DNA from: Phytobacter diazotrophicus
GTDB taxonomy: Bacteria; Pseudomonadota; Gammaproteobacteria; Enterobacterales; Enterobacteriaceae
Reading direction: 5' to 3'
DNA length: 64,000 bases
Assembly (NCBI GenBank): GCA_004346725.1
Contig: SMDE01000001.1
Coordinates: 248,001 to 312,000 of the forward strand
Below, one piece after another: positions 8,100-17,792 of this stretch. The first letter of the stretch is position 1. Each line of letters starts with the position of its first letter. Position numbers and translations under genes: made by a program. Below the pieces are notes generated by a model. That model saw only the letters and a program-made list of their open reading frames with translations, was not told where the DNA came from and did not search any database.

Positions 8100-9353
8100 T
8101 TATGCTTTCTGCACGACGCCAGCCGCTTGCGGAACATGTTTGTATTTGAACATCGCCATGAACGCAAAGGCCAGAACCACAGAGTAACCGGCGAAAATCA
8201 GCCACACGGTTTTCCAGTCGGTTGCGCCTGCAACGGTGTACATCTCAACCACTTTACCGCTCGCCATACCGCCAAGGATACAGCCGAAGCCGTTGGTCAT
8301 CATCAGCAGCATACCCTGCGCACTGGCGCGGATAGCCGGGTTCACTTCTTTCTCGACGAATACAGAACCGGAGATGTTGAAGAAGTCGAACGCACAACCG
8401 TAAACGATCATGGAAAGAACCAGCAGGACGGTGCCGAACGGGGTCGGATCGCCGTAAGCGAACAGGCCGAAACGCAGCATCCAGGCAACGATGCTCATCA
8501 GCATGACGTTCTTGATGCCGTAACGGCCCAGGAAGAACGGAATCGCCAGGATAAAGACAGTTTCTGAAATCTGCGAGATAGACATCAGCACGGAGGCGTG
8601 CGTCACGATGAAGCTATTCGCGAACAGCGGATTTGAGTCGAAGCTGTGCAGGAAGGTGTTACCAAACATATTGGTAATCTGCAGTTCCGCGCCCAGCAGC
8701 ATGGAGAAGATAAAGAAAATCGCCATGCGTTTGTTTTTGAACAGCGCGAAGGCGTTCAGGCCCAGCATTTCCACCCAGGTCTGGTTTTTCTGGGTGTTGC
8801 TTACCGGCATGTGCGGCAGGGTCAGGGAGAACAGGCTCAGCACCAGGGAGAGTGCGGCACCGATATAGAGCTGCATATGGCTCAGTTCGAAGCCAGAGAA
8901 GCTCACCGCCCACATCGCCAGGATAAAGCCGATGGTGCCCCAGATACGAATCGGTGGGAAGTCCGTAACGATGTCATAACCGGCGTTTTGCAGGCGTGCG
9001 TAGGAGATGGTGTTGACCAGGCCCAGCGTGGGCATATACGCCAGCGAGTTGAGCAGGATAACCGCAAACATCGCACCCGGTGTGGTCACGCCAGCGGCGA
9101 TAAACAGGGTAATAGCGCCCACCAGATGGCAGATAGCGTAAACCCATTTCGCGCTCAGCCACTTATCGGCCACGATACCCAGCAACGCAGGCATAAAGAC
9201 CGAGGCAATACCCAGGGAGCTATAGACCGCGCCAATTTCCGCACCCTGGAATTTCAGGGTGACAAACATATAAGAGCCAAGCGTAGTCAGCCAGCTCCCC
9301 CACAGGCAGAACTGCAGGAAGATAATCACTTTAAGCTGCAGCTTAAGATTCAT
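8100..9353 (-). CDS. nupG: nucleoside permease, H+ symporter
   Basis: A 417-residue protein of the nucleoside:H+ symporter branch of the major facilitator superfamily, with about 12 hydrophobic segments. The N-terminus MNLKLQLKVI matches E. coli NupG, so the start at 9353 is chosen over an upstream in-frame ATG. It imports purine and pyrimidine nucleosides across the inner membrane. It faces the citrate operon tail to tail, where E. coli has speC. A CRP-like site upstream fits the known CRP/CytR control of nupG. Confidence 0.96.
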   Translation of the reverse strand: MNLKLQLKVIIFLQFCLWGSWLTTLGSYMFVTLKFQGAEIGAVYSSLGIASVFMPALLGIVADKWLSAKWVYAICHLVGAITLFIAAGVTTPGAMFAVILLNSLAYMPTLGLVNTISYARLQNAGYDIVTDFPPIRIWGTIGFILAMWAVSFSGFELSHMQLYIGAALSLVLSLFSLTLPHMPVSNTQKNQTWVEMLGLNAFALFKNKRMAIFFIFSMLLGAELQITNMFGNTFLHSFDSNPLFANSFIVTHASVLMSISQISETVFILAIPFFLGRYGIKNVMLMSIVAWMLRFGLFAYGDPTPFGTVLLVLSMIVYGCAFDFFNISGSVFVEKEVNPAIRASAQGMLLMMTNGFGCILGGMASGKVVEMYTVAGATDWKTVWLIFAGYSVVLAFAFMAMFKYKHVPQAAGVVQKA

Positions 9354-9624
9354 GTTAGTTTCCTCACCGAAGGAGTCTGATATACCCACCATACTTTAAG
9401 CTGCATGCGCGTCGGCTTTTCTCACTCATCTCAGTCACTTACCAGAGTAAGCTCCTGGGGATTCGCTGCGTTGCCGCCATCCTGCAACTCGAATTATTTA
9501 GGGTATAGATGTTGGAATTAAGACAATTACTGTTGTTATGTGAGGCGATTCTATCATCGAAGTTGGGGCGAGATTGTTACATCCGACATATAAATGCAAA
9601 CTTGATATGGTTGCAGTCGAATAT

Positions 9625-9640
9625 AGTGACGTTCGTCACA
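9625..9640. promoter_or_regulatory. CRP-like site upstream of nupG
   Basis: AGTGA, six bases, then TCACA match the CRP consensus at nine of ten positions. E. coli nupG is activated by CRP and repressed by CytR and DeoR, so a site is expected here. It lies about 270 bp before the start codon, farther than the usual activating position, so its target is not certain. Confidence 0.45.
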
Positions 9641-9676
9641 TTTGTATGCGGGGGACATCCGTGTTCAAAGGGAATT

Positions 9677-9709
9677 CTTATCCCCTCCCGCTAAACGGAA
9701 GGGGATAAG
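9677..9709 (-). terminator. hairpin after mltC
   Basis: Ten-base perfect arms (CTTATCCCCT and AGGGGATAAG) flank a 13-base loop, eight bases downstream of the mltC stop on the minus strand. There is no clear T-run after it, so it could act as a terminator or as an RNA 3'-end stabiliser. Confidence 0.5.
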
Positions 9710-9716
9710 TCACCTC

Positions 9717-10802
9717 TTACTTCGTGCGACGATAGCTTTTCTGCGCGGTATTCACTTTATAAAGGTAGTTACGTGACTCCGCAGAAGGGTGGCGAGTGGT
9801 CAGGGTGGAATAGACATCGCCCGGCGCCATCGTGTTGATGATATTCGCGGCCTGCACTTTGTCGCTGGAGAAGACGCGCAGAACGCTACCCGCACCGCCA
9901 TTGTAAGCGGTGATGACGGCATAACGGCGCGAGGTGGGGTTGGTTATCCCGGAAAGATAGACATTATTGAGCATCGCCAGGTAAGCCGTGCCGGTATCGA
10001 TATTGCTTTCCGGATCGAACAGATAGCTGCGACTCGGGGTACCGGATTTGCCCTGCGCGCGGAACACATCACGACCGGCGCTATGCTGCACCACCTGCAT
10101 CAGCCCCAGCGCGTCGGAGCGGCTGACCGCATAAGGGTTAAATGACGATTCGGTCTGCATAATGGCCAGAATCAGCGATTCGTCAACGCCGTAGCGACGA
10201 GCGGCCTGATGTACCATGCCAACATATTTATGCGCACGTTTATCCAGATGGTTTGGCACCAGATTAAACGTCACGCTGTAAATGATTTTTAACCCGACGC
10301 TGCGTTTTTGCAGCCGCGTTTTCAGCAGGTAATCCGCGAAGCTGGTCGCACGCCCCATCCAGCGAATGGGCTGGCCCGTGTTATCCACCACCTGGCCATA
10401 CAGGAACGGCTCTTTGGATATCTGGATATCATCCGCGTCGGAATAGAGATCGATAGAGCCCGGATCATCACCCATTAACAGGGTTTTGATAATGGCCTGG
10501 CGTAAATGTGCCGTAGGGTCTGTGCCGGAGATGGTCTCGACGGTGATGGTGCCTTCGTCGAAGTTGATGTGGCTTCGGGTTTGGTACTGATCGGTGTACT
10601 TGACGTAATCTTTTGGACCGGCAATCAGTACTTCGCTAAATCCCCATAAGTTCTCGATATTGTGGGCGAACTGCCCCATTAAAATGTCAAAACCGTTGGT
10701 ATCTTTAACCCAGGCTTCGTTATAGGTCTCGCCATTTTTATTTGAGCTGGAACAAGAAATAAGCAACGGCGCAATGATCGCTAGCGCTAAAAATTTTTTC
10801 AT
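9717..10802 (-). CDS. mltC: membrane-bound lytic murein transglycosylase C
   Basis: A 361-residue outer-membrane lipoprotein that cleaves peptidoglycan glycan strands. The N-terminus carries a lipobox (LLISCSS, Cys18). The N-terminal DUF3393 domain is followed by an SLT domain with the catalytic Glu in [11 protein letters not shown] and the motif DALGLMQV. Two adjacent ATG codons exist (10805 and 10802); the second matches E. coli MltC. It follows yggX by about 78 bases on the same strand, in the conserved yggX-mltC-nupG order. Confidence 0.96.
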   Translation of the reverse strand: MKKFLALAIIAPLLISCSSSNKNGETYNEAWVKDTNGFDILMGQFAHNIENLWGFSEVLIAGPKDYVKYTDQYQTRSHINFDEGTITVETISGTDPTAHLRQAIIKTLLMGDDPGSIDLYSDADDIQISKEPFLYGQVVDNTGQPIRWMGRATSFADYLLKTRLQKRSVGLKIIYSVTFNLVPNHLDKRAHKYVGMVHQAARRYGVDESLILAIMQTESSFNPYAVSRSDALGLMQVVQHSAGRDVFRAQGKSGTPSRSYLFDPESNIDTGTAYLAMLNNVYLSGITNPTSRRYAVITAYNGGAGSVLRVFSSDKVQAANIINTMAPGDVYSTLTTRHPSAESRNYLYKVNTAQKSYRRTK

Positions 10803-10880
10803 CATTCCGGAAGTATTGTTGGTTGCACAAATGACCCTGAATCAGGCCGCAGACGGCGGAACATCGCTGCGGCCATGCAT

Positions 10881-11168
<288 letters not shown>

Positions 11169-11183
11169 TTACTCTGCACGGCG

Positions 11184-12236
11184 TTACATCGCCACGCCGA
11201 TGCGTAATTGTTGTAACAGGCGCTCCACGGGGGCTGCCAGGCCCACTGACGGCGGCTGCGCTAAGTTATACCAAAGACCTGTACCTTCATCCATGCAAGA
11301 ACTGAACGAGGACACGGTAAGCCACATAGGCACAATATCCAGATGGAAATGGCTGAACGTGTGGCGAAACGCAATCAGTTGGCTGAGATTATCGGCCTTA
11401 ATCTGATGTTGCGCCAGCCAGTCATGTAATGACGCTTCATCTTCAAACTGCGGGAAACAGAACAAGCCGCCCCATAACCCAACCGGTGGACGCTGTTGCA
11501 GGAAGACCTGATCGCCATGTTGCATCAACAGGAAATATGCGCTGCGCTCCGGCAGCGTTTGTCTGGGCTTTTTGCCAGGATACTCGGCCCATGAGTGGTT
11601 CGCGTAGGCAATACAGCCTGTTTGCAGCGGGCAAAGCGTGCATTTGGGTTTTGAACGTGTACAGACCATGGCGCCTAAGTCCATCATCGCCTGGTTAAAC
11701 TGTTCCACCCCTTTGGCCGGGGTCACCTGTTCAGCCAGCTCCCACAGACGTTTCTCCACCTCTTTCTTGCCCGGCCAGCCTGCAACCGCGTAGCAACGCG
11801 CAAGAACGCGCTTCACGTTGCCGTCGAGGATCGCAAAGTGTTTACCCAGTGATAAAGAAAGAATGGCGCCGGCAGTCGAACGTCCAACACCTGGCAGTGC
11901 GGCAACCTCTTCAAAGGTTTGCGGGAAGACGCCGCCATGCAGTTCGGCCACCTGTTTTGCCGCTTTGTGCAGATTACGCGCACGGGCGTAATAGCCGAGT
12001 CCGGTCCATAAATGCAGCACTTCATCAAGCGGCGCATTAGCCAGGTCGGTGACGGTGGGAAACCGTGCCATAAAACGCTCAAAATAAGGGATGACAGTTG
12101 CGACCTGTGTCTGTTGCAACATCACTTCGGATAGCCATACTTTGTAAGGCGTTTTTTCAATTTGCCAGGGCAGGGTCTTACGCCCGTATTTGTCGTACCA
12201 GTCCAGAACCTGGGCTGAAAATTGAGACGCTTGCAT
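11184..12236 (-). CDS. mutY: adenine DNA glycosylase
   Basis: A 350-residue repair enzyme that removes adenine mispaired with 8-oxoguanine. Visible features are the helix-hairpin-helix [11 protein letters not shown], the catalytic Asp in LDGNVKRV, the Glu in [11 protein letters not shown], and the cluster-binding pattern C-x6-C-x2-C-x5-C. A C-terminal NUDT1-like domain recognises 8-oxoG. The start at 12236 gives the [11 protein letters not shown]-terminus of E. coli MutY; upstream in-frame ATGs extend into the trmB promoter region and are rejected. Confidence 0.97.
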   Translation of the reverse strand: MQASQFSAQVLDWYDKYGRKTLPWQIEKTPYKVWLSEVMLQQTQVATVIPYFERFMARFPTVTDLANAPLDEVLHLWTGLGYYARARNLHKAAKQVAELHGGVFPQTFEEVAALPGVGRSTAGAILSLSLGKHFAILDGNVKRVLARCYAVAGWPGKKEVEKRLWELAEQVTPAKGVEQFNQAMMDLGAMVCTRSKPKCTLCPLQTGCIAYANHSWAEYPGKKPRQTLPERSAYFLLMQHGDQVFLQQRPPVGLWGGLFCFPQFEDEASLHDWLAQHQIKADNLSQLIAFRHTFSHFHLDIVPMWLTVSSFSSCMDEGTGLWYNLAQPPSVGLAAPVERLLQQLRIGVAM

Positions 12237-12385
12237 GGTCACCAACATCGCGTTAACAGGGGGGCTGATTGCAGCACAGCGGCATGAACGTGTAAACCGG
12301 AACTTTCCGGTGCTTTCATCTTGCATACTGTATCGAACTTTGGATAATGCCCGTTTCCTGAACACTCTCACAAGCAGACTTATTT

Positions 12386-13105
12386 ATGAATAACGACGTC
12401 ATCTCACCAGAATTTGATGAAAACGGCCGCCCGCTGCGCCGTATCCGCAGCTTTGTCCGCCGCCAGGGGCGCCTGACCAAAGGGCAACAGCACGCGCTTG
12501 ATAATTACTGGCCGGTGATGGGCGTTGAGTTTGCTGAGCAGCCGCTCGATTTTGCCGCCCTGTTTGGCAATAGCGGGCCGGTGACGCTGGAGATTGGCTT
12601 CGGTATGGGCGCATCGCTGGTGGAAATGGCGAAAACCCGTCCTGAGCAGAACTTTTTAGGTATTGAAGTGCATTCACCGGGCGTGGGGGCATGCCTCTCC
12701 TCGGCACATGAAGAGGGCGTCGGGAACCTGCGCGTGATGTGTCATGACGCCGTCGAAGTGCTGCACAAAATGATTCCTGACAATTCATTAAACATGGTTC
12801 AGCTCTTTTTCCCTGACCCGTGGCATAAAGCACGTCATAATAAGCGCCGTATCGTTCAGGTGCCGTTTGCTGAACTGGTGAAGAGCAAGCTGAAACTGGG
12901 CGGCGTGTTTCATATGGCGACAGACTGGGAAGCCTACGCAGAGCACATGCTGGAAGTTATGTCCTCTATTGAGGGTTATCAGAACCTGTCGTCGACTAAA
13001 GATTATGTGCCGCGCCCGGATTCGCGCCCGGTAACCAAATTTGAACAACGTGGTCATCGTCTTGGCCACGGCGTATGGGACTTAATGTTCGAGAGGGTAA
13101 AATAA
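12386..13105 (+). CDS. trmB: tRNA (guanine-N7)-methyltransferase
   Basis: A 239-residue SAM-dependent methyltransferase that makes m7G46 in tRNA. The SAM site [10 protein letters not shown] and the [14 protein letters not shown] motif, typical of TrmB, are present. It is divergent from mutY with a 149-bp spacer. Its stop codon overlaps the yggL start by one base (TAATG), so the two are co-translated. Length and sequence match the E. coli enzyme. Confidence 0.96.
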   Translation: MNNDVISPEFDENGRPLRRIRSFVRRQGRLTKGQQHALDNYWPVMGVEFAEQPLDFAALFGNSGPVTLEIGFGMGASLVEMAKTRPEQNFLGIEVHSPGVGACLSSAHEEGVGNLRVMCHDAVEVLHKMIPDNSLNMVQLFFPDPWHKARHNKRRIVQVPFAELVKSKLKLGGVFHMATDWEAYAEHMLEVMSSIEGYQNLSSTKDYVPRPDSRPVTKFEQRGHRLGHGVWDLMFERVK

Positions 13106-13431
13106 TGGCAAAGAACCGTAGTCGTCGTCTGCGTAAAAAGATGCACATTGACGAGTTTCAGGAGATCGGTTTTTCCGTCAAATGGCGTTTTCCGGAAGGC
13201 ACCACTGAAGAACAGATTGATAAGCTGGTCGATGAGTTTATCAGCGAAGCCGTTGAAGCTAACGGTTTGATCTTTGGCGGTAGCGGTTTCCTGGCTTGGG
13301 AAGGTCTGGTCTGCAAACCGAACATTGGTCATTGCACTGAAGAGGACCGGGCGCTGATTCGTAAGTGGCTTGAGGAGCACAAATTCGAAGAGGTCAGCGT
13401 CAGCGAACTTTTCGATATTTGGTGGGACTAA
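13105..13431 (+). CDS. yggL: DUF469 family protein YggL
   Basis: A 108-residue protein of the YggL family. It starts with a basic segment ([14 protein letters not shown]) and is otherwise acidic. E. coli YggL has been linked to the 50S ribosomal subunit, so a ribosome-associated role is possible. It overlaps trmB by one base, and a hairpin follows the gene. Confidence 0.9.
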   Translation: MAKNRSRRLRKKMHIDEFQEIGFSVKWRFPEGTTEEQIDKLVDEFISEAVEANGLIFGGSGFLAWEGLVCKPNIGHCTEEDRALIRKWLEEHKFEEVSVSELFDIWWD

Positions 13432-13438
13432 GAATGAA

Positions 13439-13466
13439 AGGGTCGGCAATTGCCGGCCCATTTTGT
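13439..13466 (+). terminator. terminator-like hairpin between yggL and yggN
   Basis: GGGTCGGCAA and TTGCCGGCCC arms form a self-complementary hairpin, followed by a short T-rich stretch (ATTTTGT). yggN starts only 17 bases later, so it may be a partial terminator that sets the ratio between trmB-yggL and yggN. Confidence 0.6.
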
Positions 13467-13482
13467 CTCTACAGGAGTGGTT

Positions 13483-14202
13483 ATGATGCGCAAGACGCTA
13501 CTGGCGGTAGCACTGACGGCAACGGCTTTTGCCGCGAATGCGGATTACAAATGTAGCGTGAACCCGCGTGATGATGTGATTCTAAGCCCGCAAACCGTCC
13601 AGGTGAAAGGCGAAAACGGTAATCTGATCTTAACGCCGGAAGGTAACGTGACCTTCAACGGTAAACAGTATTCGCTGAGCGCCGCACAACGCGAGCAGGC
13701 AAGGGATTATCAGTCTGAATTGCGCAGCGCGCTGCCATGGATTGATGAAGGTGCTCGCTCACGCGTAGAGAAAAGTCGCGTGGCGCTGGACCAAATCATC
13801 GTCAAGGAAGTGGGCGAGAGCAGCAATATGCGTGGCCGCCTGACCAAGCTGGATGCCCAGCTTAAAGAGCAGATGAACAAAATTATTGAGCATCGCAGCG
13901 ATGGCCTGGCGTTCCACTATAAAGCGGTTGATGACGTGCAGGCTAATGGTCAACAACTGGTGAACCAGGCGATGGGCGGTATTCTGCAGGACAGCATTAA
14001 CGAGATGGGCGCCAAAGCGGTACTGAAAGGCGGCGGCAACCCGCTGCAGGGTGTGCTCGGTAGCCTCGGCGGTTTGCAGACCGCCATCCAGAACGAGTGG
14101 AAAAACCAGGAAGCGGATTTCCAGCAGTTCGGTAAAGATGTGTGTAGCCGCGTGGTGTCGCTGGAAGCTAACCGTAAAGCGCTGGTGAGCGGGCTTAAGT
14201 AA
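13483..14202 (+). CDS. yggN: DUF2884 periplasmic protein YggN
   Basis: A 239-residue protein with a cleavable signal peptide (MMRKTLLAVALTATAFAANA, cleaved around residue 20). The mature part has a Cys near each end (DYKCSV and KDVCSRV) that could form a disulfide in the periplasm. It matches E. coli YggN in length and context. The function is not known. The adjacent second ATG (13486) is an alternative start. In E. coli ansB follows; here a repeat and a DUF559 gene follow instead. Confidence 0.9.
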   Translation: MMRKTLLAVALTATAFAANADYKCSVNPRDDVILSPQTVQVKGENGNLILTPEGNVTFNGKQYSLSAAQREQARDYQSELRSALPWIDEGARSRVEKSRVALDQIIVKEVGESSNMRGRLTKLDAQLKEQMNKIIEHRSDGLAFHYKAVDDVQANGQQLVNQAMGGILQDSINEMGAKAVLKGGGNPLQGVLGSLGGLQTAIQNEWKNQEADFQQFGKDVCSRVVSLEANRKALVSGLK

Positions 14203-14228
14203 GGTTCTGTTATTTCTCTTCTGTCTGT

Positions 14229-14342
14229 TCCCCTCACCCTAACCCTCTCCCCGGAGGGGCGAGGGGACCGATAGTGCGATTTGAGACTACGGTGCTGATT
14301 TCCCCCTCTCCCTTTTAGGGAGAGGGCCGGGGTGAGGGTAAC
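14229..14342. repeat. dispersed intergenic repeat, inverted pair
   Basis: An arm reading CCCCTCACCCTAACCCTCT is repeated in inverted form as AGAGGGCCGGGGTGAGGG about 90 bp later, with further short inverted arms inside (CCCCGGAGGGGCGAGGGG). Related copies lie at 29436-29502 and 53283-53327. This is a REP-like family common in enterobacterial intergenic spaces. The right arm overlaps the 3' end of the neighbouring DUF559 gene. Confidence 0.75.
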
Positions 14343-14677
14343 AGCATTTGCAGCGCCTTAAATATCCGCTCCAGCACGGCCTCTTCGTTTTGCCAGAGTT
14401 CATTGTTCCAAAACCGCATGATCATCCAGCCTTTTTTGTTTAACCATACCGTTCGCTGAACATCATATTCGTACCGCTCATCATGCTGACCACCATCCAG
14501 CTCAATGGCAAGCCGTGCCTCGCAGCAGGCGAAATCAAGAATGTAATGACCGACAGGGTGCTGCCGACGAAACTTGTAACGAGAAAATCGGCGGCTGCGT
14601 AACAGATACCAAAGCCGTCTTTCTTCTTGTGTCAGTTCGCGTCTGAGTTGTTTTGCATGTGAGCGTATTATTTCCAT
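14315..14677 (-). CDS. DUF559 endonuclease-like protein
   Basis: A 120-residue protein with a DUF559 domain, related to Vsr-type and PD-(D/E)XK nuclease folds. The pattern FRRQHPVGHYILDFAC, then AIELDGGQH, supplies the acidic residues typical of this fold. The start at 14677 matches the domain; longer in-frame extensions reach into yggM and are rejected. The last residues (LLPSPRPSP) are encoded by the right arm of the neighbouring repeat. It occupies the position of ansB. The physiological role of DUF559 proteins is not established. Confidence 0.8.
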   Translation of the reverse strand: MEIIRSHAKQLRRELTQEERRLWYLLRSRRFSRYKFRRQHPVGHYILDFACCEARLAIELDGGQHDERYEYDVQRTVWLNKKGWMIMRFWNNELWQNEEAVLERIFKALQMLLPSPRPSP

Positions 14678-14804
14678 CCACACACTCTGCCACTCTCTCC
14701 CTGTTTCACCACAACCTTCTGCTGACACTGGAACCCGCCTTCCAAATAATTGTCCTATGACTCGCAAGGTTATTAATGGATGAGACATTAAAAGGATTTT
14801 GACG

Positions 14805-15809
14805 ATGAAAATGAAATGGGCCGCAGGACTGGCGGCGCTGATACTTCTGTCGGGCAGCGTGCTGGCCGATAGCAATATCCCCACCGATGAGGTGCTGAAA
14901 AAGCAATTTAACCAGGCGCAGGAAGGGCTAATGCAACTGGACAGCATCACATTGCGCCTGCTTGATTCGCACGGTAACCAGGCGACTTATGCCGCCGAAG
15001 GCGATATCTCCGCCACGGAAGATCTCTATTCCATGGTCGGTATGGCCGGAAACTATCAGTTTATGGAGCAGACCTGGACCAAAGGGCGCCCGGTGAAGTT
15101 CTCGGCGATGGTCAAGGCGGTGGGGACAAAAGATTCCGGCTGGACCACCGAGTTCTTCTCTATGCAGATGGCGGCGAAACCTGCCGGGTATCCGAAACCG
15201 GACATTAACAACAAAGAGAAGTATCTGGTGGTCACCGACAGCGATTTTTATCCTCGCCTCGCCAAAATTGAAGCCGACAGGGCCGCTCAGAAAAAAGCGC
15301 TGGATAAATCCCTTGAGAAACAAGAGCAGCTCCAAAAGGAGATTGACGCGCTGGACGCCCAAATTGCCGCTTCGTGGGGCAAAGACAAAAACGGCAAACA
15401 GTTAACCCGTGATGATGTGCAACACGCGCTGCTAGAGGAGCTTCAGGAGGTGGGCAGGCAGAACGATCCGCTGCATTTTGAAAATAACTACAACAAAACG
15501 ATTTATGAACCGGCGCTGGCCGAGTGCCAGAAAAAACCGGATTGCGATGCCACACCGCTGCGAAAAGCGCGTGCTACGGCACTCGTGGACCAGCGTCGGG
15601 ACTACCAACTTAAGTTTCAGCTCAAGCGCGAAGAGGTCATGAAAACCCTGGAGGCTTACGATAAAAAGCGGGAGCCGCTGCGCAAAAAACGTAATGAACT
15701 TCGCAGCGAACTGAGCAATTTGGATATCACCAATAGCAAAGCCCGGATGGATTACGAAGGTTGGGAGCGGGACATCGCCGTTATGCGTCGCCAGGGTATT
15801 ATCAAATAA
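14805..15809 (+). CDS. yggM: DUF1202 periplasmic protein YggM
   Basis: A 334-residue protein with an N-terminal signal peptide (MKMKWAAGLAALILLSGSVLA). The mature part has two long charged stretches (about residues 145-190 and 255-315) with heptad-like patterns that suggest coiled coils. The length of about 335 residues and the gene position match E. coli YggM, the DUF1202 prototype. Two Cys are close together (ECQKKPDC). The function is unknown. Divergent from the DUF559 gene with a 127-bp spacer; followed by hairpins. Confidence 0.85.
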   Translation: MKMKWAAGLAALILLSGSVLADSNIPTDEVLKKQFNQAQEGLMQLDSITLRLLDSHGNQATYAAEGDISATEDLYSMVGMAGNYQFMEQTWTKGRPVKFSAMVKAVGTKDSGWTTEFFSMQMAAKPAGYPKPDINNKEKYLVVTDSDFYPRLAKIEADRAAQKKALDKSLEKQEQLQKEIDALDAQIAASWGKDKNGKQLTRDDVQHALLEELQEVGRQNDPLHFENNYNKTIYEPALAECQKKPDCDATPLRKARATALVDQRRDYQLKFQLKREEVMKTLEAYDKKREPLRKKRNELRSELSNLDITNSKARMDYEGWERDIAVMRRQGIIK

Positions 15810-15814
15810 ATCAA

Positions 15815-15837
15815 CCAGCCCGTGTGTGCCGGGCTGG
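15815..15837 (+). terminator. hairpin after yggM
   Basis: CCAGCCC and GGGCTGG arms surround a short loop just after the yggM stop codon. No T-run follows directly, and a stronger hairpin with one lies 25 bases downstream. Confidence 0.5.
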
Positions 15838-15861
15838 ATTCAGATCACTCCCCGGCGAGGA

Positions 15862-15900
15862 AAATGAAATGGGCCACCGTGGTGGCCCATTTCATTTTTT
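15862..15900. terminator. bidirectional terminator between yggM and the TRAP operon
   Basis: A 17-bp perfect stem (AAATGAAATGGGCCACC paired with its complement) around a two-base loop is followed by a T-run on the plus strand, and by a T-rich stretch on the minus strand. It sits between the convergent yggM and dctM genes and probably ends both transcripts. Confidence 0.85.
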
Positions 15901-15939
15901 CGGATTAGAAAGGGCGTTGTTTCTCCCTGCCTGATCGAG

Positions 15940-17241
15940 TTACATCAAACCCAGTATGCGGGGGAGCCATAGCGAGATTTGCGGTATATAAGTAATCAAT
16001 GCCAGCGCTACGAGTAGTGCGGCATAAAAAGGAAGTAAAGGCTTAATCAAGTGTTGAATTTTAACGCCCGAAATAGAGCAGCCAACAAACAAGGCACTGC
16101 CGACCGGGGGCGTTAATAATCCGATGCACAGGTTCGCAACCATCATGATACCAAAGTGTACCGGGTCCATACCTAAGTCTTGCGCAATAGGCAGGAAAAT
16201 TGGCGTGAAGATAAGTACCGCTGGGGTCATATCCATAAAAACGCCAACAATAAGAAGAACAAGATTAATTAATAAAAGAATAACCAGCGGATTTTCAGAA
16301 ATAGACATAAGCGCATCGCTAATCATGTAGGGTACATCTGCATTTGTCATTGCCCATGACATCCCAACGGAAAAACCGATCAGCAATAAAACAATAGATG
16401 TTGTTACCACTGATTCAAGGACCAACGACGGTAGCTCACTCCACTTCACTTCGCGATAAACGAAAACTGACAAGATGAAAGTGTAAACCACAGCAATAGC
16501 AGATGCTTCTGTTGCGGTAAATACGCCCCCCAGGATGCCACCCATAACAATGATGACCAATAATAGGCTAGGCAACGCAGCAAAAAACGCTGTCAGTGCC
16601 TGTTTGAGTGACGGTTTTTCTGAAAGCGGATATCCGCGTCGGCTGGCGATAACCGCACAAACCATCATGATGACCAGCCCCATCAAAATGCCCGGTAAAT
16701 AACCCGCCATGAACAGCGAGGCAACGGAGACGCCCCCAGCCGTGAGTGAGAAAACGATCAAAACATTGGATGGTGGTATTAAGAGGCCGGTAATACAGGA
16801 CGAAACGTTAATGGCGGTTGAAAGGGTAGGGTCGTAACCCTGTCGGGTCTGGATTGGATGAAGAGTTCCGCCTACCGCTGCCGCTGCGGCAACCGCAGAG
16901 CCTGAAATAGAACCAAACATCATATTTGCCAGTACGTTAACATGCCCCAGAGAACCGGGCACGCGGCCAACCATGACCTGCGCAAGGTTAATCAGGCGTA
17001 GAGCAATCCCGCCTCGATTCATCAGTGTTCCGGCAAAAATAAAGAAAGGAATAGCCAGCAGGGCAAAATTATCCAACCCATTAGCCAGTCGCTGTGAAAC
17101 CGTAATAACGGCAATGTCCCAGGGAAACATAAGGAGCATGGAGCTAACGGTAGAAATACCAATAGCAAATGAAATAGGTACGCCAAGGAAAACCAGGATG
17201 AAAAAGGAACCAAATAACGTTAATGCGATATAGCCATCCAT
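15940..17241 (-). CDS. dctM: TRAP transporter large permease subunit (DctM family)
   Basis: A 433-residue membrane protein with about 12 hydrophobic segments, of the DctM/SiaM type. It forms the Na+-driven transport channel with the small subunit. Segments such as GGIALRLINLA, SGSAVAAAAAVGG and LLTPPVGSALFVG are typical. Its start overlaps the dctQ stop by one base. Codon use looks more AT-rich than in neighbouring core genes, which suggests acquisition. The substrate is not identifiable; dicarboxylates, uronates and sialic acid are possible for this family. Confidence 0.9.
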   Translation of the reverse strand: MDGYIALTLFGSFFILVFLGVPISFAIGISTVSSMLLMFPWDIAVITVSQRLANGLDNFALLAIPFFIFAGTLMNRGGIALRLINLAQVMVGRVPGSLGHVNVLANMMFGSISGSAVAAAAAVGGTLHPIQTRQGYDPTLSTAINVSSCITGLLIPPSNVLIVFSLTAGGVSVASLFMAGYLPGILMGLVIMMVCAVIASRRGYPLSEKPSLKQALTAFFAALPSLLLVIIVMGGILGGVFTATEASAIAVVYTFILSVFVYREVKWSELPSLVLESVVTTSIVLLLIGFSVGMSWAMTNADVPYMISDALMSISENPLVILLLINLVLLIVGVFMDMTPAVLIFTPIFLPIAQDLGMDPVHFGIMMVANLCIGLLTPPVGSALFVGCSISGVKIQHLIKPLLPFYAALLVALALITYIPQISLWLPRILGLM

Positions 17242-17744
17242 TAATCTACTCCTTCGATGGGATTTTTTAGTTTATCCATGCCAACATTTATGAACCACAA
17301 GGCGTAGAACATCATTACGATTCCGGTCAGTGGCAAAATAAGATAGACGTAACCCATAGGGATTTGCATCGCGGCTGACACCTGGTTGGTTGCCAGCGTT
17401 TTGCCGATCAATTTCATTCCCCCCGTTACGATGACTCCGCCAGAAAAAAGGAAAATCAGCAGATTTACTACGATGGTCAATAGGGCCTGTTTACGCGGTT
17501 GTAGCGCCATTGACAGGAGATCAATTGACAGATGGCGCTGAGCGCCAACGGTATAGGCTGCACCGAGTAAACCCACCCAAATCATCAGAAAGCGTGCAAG
17601 TTCATCGGTTGATGTACTGGGCTGATTGAGAACATAACGACTAAATACTTGCCATACGACGCAAATAACCAGTACGCTCATCACCATAATAGAAAACGCC
17701 GCGATCGTGCGATCGACCGCCAGCTTTATGCGGTTAAATATCAT
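17241..17744 (-). CDS. dctQ: TRAP transporter small permease subunit (DctQ family)
   Basis: A 167-residue protein with four hydrophobic segments, as in DctQ/YiaM-type subunits. It carries the usual FSRYVLNQPSTSTDELARFLM motif region after the first membrane segment. It partners the large subunit in the inner membrane. It follows dctP by 48 bases and overlaps dctM by one base, so the three genes form one operon. Confidence 0.9.
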   Translation of the reverse strand: MIFNRIKLAVDRTIAAFSIMVMSVLVICVVWQVFSRYVLNQPSTSTDELARFLMIWVGLLGAAYTVGAQRHLSIDLLSMALQPRKQALLTIVVNLLIFLFSGGVIVTGGMKLIGKTLATNQVSAAMQIPMGYVYLILPLTGIVMMFYALWFINVGMDKLKNPIEGVD

Positions 17745-17792
17745 CTTTAATTATCCAGGTGAATAAGGGCCAATGACTGGCCCTGGTAGATA

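Larger units (their letters stand above)
9354..9716. other. nupG-mltC intergenic region
   Basis: This 363-bp gap follows mltC and precedes nupG; both genes are on the minus strand. It holds a CRP-like site (9625-9640), and a strong inverted repeat close to the mltC stop (9677-9709). No open reading frame with a family signature was found. Confidence 0.6.
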
